NCBI GenBank assembly: GCA_963930655.1
Contig: OZ005602.1
Span: 24,131,840 to 24,195,839 of the forward strand
DNA length: 64,000 nt
Source: Myrica gale
Lineage: Eukaryota > Streptophyta > Magnoliopsida > Fagales > Myricaceae
Direction: 5' to 3'
The notes below the pieces were generated by a model, which was not told where the DNA came from, made no database searches, and saw only the letters and a list, made by a program, of their open reading frames with translations. A program made the position numbers and the translations under genes. Numbering within the stretch: position 1 is the stretch's first letter; each line of letters starts with the position of its first letter. Positions 61,270 through 64,000 of the stretch are shown here, piece by piece.

Positions 61270-64000
61270 GGGGTGATGTTCGGCACAGGGTTGCTGAAAG
61301 TTACTAAAAAAACAAAAATGTAACCTCTGGAGGCCTTCGTGATTTCCTGGTTCAGCAAAAGACAACAGAACAAGATTAGAAAGCAAGCCAAAAAAAAAAA
61401 AAACCTCATTCCAGAGTCCCCATTTAAAGAGGTAAACTATGCATATCTTCCACATTTGGGGTAGTGTAGTACACGAAAGGCGAACAAGGAGTTTTTCTTT
61501 TCTTTTCTTTATCCTAAGAGGCCTGGATATAGCTCTAGTCGTTTAAACTCCAAATAACTGAGCCTAGTAATCACCAGTAGCTGTAATTCACAACAGAGAG
61601 ACAGGCTCAAATTTCTTATGTTAATTAATGACAACAAGGACTTGCATTTGAACAAGAGTCCAGGAGTGGGGTACTTAAACCGCCGTAGGGAGCTCTGGAA
61701 GCTTGAGAACGACCCAAAGATTAAAAACATTATGAATTAGACACTTTCTCAACTTTCTCATCAGAAAAGTTGATCCAAGTTGTTTCTTTCTTTTCATAAA
61801 TCTAGCACCTAAAAAAAGGTTTACAAACACTGTCAAAAAGCAACCAACAAGCAAAAGCCGCAGGCAAAGGCATTTTAGTGGTTAAAGCAAACGAATCTTT
61901 TGCTATAGCGCTCCAATCTGTGTCTAAAAGAAAGAATTATCCAGCTTACACAGAGTAGGAAATAGGTTTAACACCAAGCAGAAAAATGATTTTTATGAGA
62001 AACAAAAGGCACAAAAAAATGCTTGCGTCCAGTGCAGCCCCAGCAAATATACATTCTAAATTGTCAAACCTAACGAAAAAACAAAAACCGGAGCAGTTGG
62101 GGAAAGAAGACTAGGGAGACACAGCAGGCCGAAAAGGATCTAGTGTAATACACAAAGTCAAAGATTTTTCACTTAATCTTTAGCTTATAAGGAAGTAGCC
62201 CTTAAAATTAGTTGGGATTCCTCAACAACCAAAGTTGAGTTGAAGAGAACTAATTTGTCAAACCTATAGGACTTGGGAGTATCTGGAAATATCTTAAACA
62301 AAAACCCCCGCTTGAACCATAATTTAACGATAAACGCAGGCATTCTTGTAGAACTTGAACTAAATCAACAATGTGGGCCAAGAACGAGTAAGAAAATCAA
62401 AACGTTTCACAAAAGCACACATCAACAAATTGAGCAGAAAACCCATATAACGCGAGGGATTCACAACATTTCTGCAATGACCCAGATCTTTTCTTTTTTG
62501 GGTAAGTTCAATGACCCAGATCTACTAAAAACATAATTAGTGAGGAAAATCCACGAAGCACTAATTTTTGACCCGTAAACAAAAATTCCACCAGTGTAGA
62601 AACGAAAAAGAAAAGGTCCGAACCTGAAAACATGGGTAGTAGCCGCTTTTGACTATCTTCTCATCCAATGAGATTTTGAGAGCTGCGGAGCTCAGAAGCG
62701 GGCATCTTAGCTCCAAAGACACCAAACCCTTAAGGTCATTTGCGGAAGAGCCAGGGTACCCAAGTGGGAGCTTCAGCTTTAGCTAGCAGATCCAATTAGC
62801 TGAAGCTAATATGGTTTATTTAGGCTACAACCATACTGACTCAAACTCATGGACGTTCAGGCTTTGGTCCCGATACACGCGTAAGAATTATAAGGAGCCG
62901 CTTTGAGTACGTATAAGTTTCTCTTTAGGAGGAAATTTTTTTTTGTCGGAGGGTAGAGATAAATGCGTAGGAGGAAGAAACGAGAAAGAAAAGAAGAAGA
63001 GTAAAGAAGAATAAAGGAGGAGATAAAGATAAAGCGCGAGAGAGAGCGAGAGAGAATGAGCACTAACTCCTTTTGTCTGTCAGTGGCAGTGCGAGACACT
63101 GTCCTGAAGAAAGGAAGACGAAGAAGCTTGATCCATGCTCCTTGTACCAACTATAAACAGATATTGATTACGTTTACTTAATAGTCTTAAAAAAAAGTTT
63201 TTTTTTTTATTTCAATTTTTAAAACCATTTCATTTTTTAATAAAGTTTTATATTTGCTGAACTCAAGTTATTCTCAGCTCGATCGACACTCCCCCCTTTT
63301 CGGAGAGAACTTGATCCCAAATTTGAATGTCAGTGTAAGCAGTTTGGTTACTTTCTCCATCCATTACCTAGTAAAAAAAACTCTAAATTACTTAAAATAC
63401 AATATAATTTTTTTATAAAAAAAACTCATAAAAACTTATGTCATACAAATGTTCTTTCAAATGTTCATTTTTACTTTCATGATAACAAATTTTTTTAAAA
63501 AAATCTCTTTTCAAAAATCTTTTATAAATCTTATCAAACAACCAATTTATATATATGTATATATATATATATCTCAATTTTGTTTTAATTTTAAAAAAAA
63601 TATATTTTCAAAAACACAAACAAACCTAACCAAAACCCAAAGATTTCTCAATTAGAAGAATAGCTTTCCTATTAGCTTCCCTCCATCTTCTTAGCTTTAA
63701 AAAAATGTCCTTACTTTACTCAACGCAAAAATAAAATGTCCTCTCTTTCTTGACAAAATTACACATTTACCCTGATAGTTTTGGGCTTCTAGCTTTCTGG
63801 TTTATTTGGCAACTTTTTCTCTTTTTCTTTTTTAAATAATTTTTTTTAACATAACTCAACAGGAAGACCACTTTTACTATATCAGTGTAATCTGTGCATA
63901 AAGTTGTCTGCAACAAATTCCTCTTGTTATAAAAATAATAATTTTTTTTTTATCTTTCTCTATTTCCTTACTCATTGTGATTTTCCATTGCATAGCGTGA
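61270..64000 (-). other. Kinase upstream region: leader, probable leader intron, promoter
   Basis: An acceptor-like TTTTTTTAG at about 61301 and another AACTTTCAG closer to the start suggest a leader intron. A candidate leader exon lies near 62640-62760, where TTTTCAG|GTTCGG would be its donor on the minus strand. GA-rich DNA near 62960-63060 and AT-rich DNA to the window end hold no gene I could recognise. A (TA)n-like run lies near 63548-63572. Confidence 0.4.

Noticed and set aside
61270-61455. 62-codon N-terminal extension of the kinase frame
   Set aside because: The family start and signal peptide begin at 61269, and acceptor-like sites lie in the extension, which is probably leader or intron.

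Overview
This is nuclear DNA of a flowering plant, almost certainly a dicot. The genes carry many GT-AG introns, the intergenic DNA is AT-rich, and the families are plant-specific (NET/NAB actin-binding protein, cytokinin-response AP2/ERF factor, LRR receptor-like kinase, methylesterase, plant eIF2-beta). Mobile elements of typical plant types fill the gaps and introns. I could not fix the species. All exon coordinates were read by eye from reading frame and splice consensus.

Host genes, left to right: the 3' exons of a DEAD-box RNA helicase (+, 68-2149); a two-exon 61-aa cytochrome bc1 small subunit (+, 6888-8380); a damaged tRNA-Arg (8997-9077); a NET4-type actin-binding gene (-, 12171-10003); a broken methylesterase (+, 17383-19812); a nine-exon eIF2-beta gene (-, 25246-20524); an intronless CRF/ERF transcription factor (-, 33192-32443); a four-exon E2 ubiquitin-conjugating enzyme (-, 43795-39543); and a two-exon LRR receptor-like pseudokinase (-, 61269-58359). 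They do not form a pathway. NET4, methylesterase and At5g58300-like kinase in one window recall the Arabidopsis At5g58300-At5g58320 neighbourhood, from memory only.

Mobile DNA dominates the rest. Several insertions can be delimited to the base by target-site duplications: hAT elements with 8-bp duplications (4543-5552, 27359-28033, 45941-47934, 49449-55684), Mutator-like elements with 9-bp duplications (35990-37033, 44748-48105, probably 41897-42502), a tRNA-derived SINE with a 16-bp duplication (31817-31944), a poly(A)-tailed retroposon with a 15-bp duplication (5736-6694), and Tourist-like MITEs with 3-bp duplications inside introns of housekeeping genes.

The most unusual block is 44748-56749, between the E2 gene and the kinase. 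A Pack-MULE carrying about 620 bp of host coding sequence has been invaded by a hAT element that itself carries two pieces of a B3 transcription-factor gene joined in frame to a transposase remnant. Next to it, a foldback element with arms of about 1 kb holds, near its apex, a 6.2-kb hAT element with a full-length transposase frame. Other items to re-examine are a genomic inverted copy of eIF2-beta exon 2 inside that gene's own sixth intron, a five-copy 342-bp tandem array in its last intron, and a ladder of short hairpins at the 3' end of the poly(A) retroposon.
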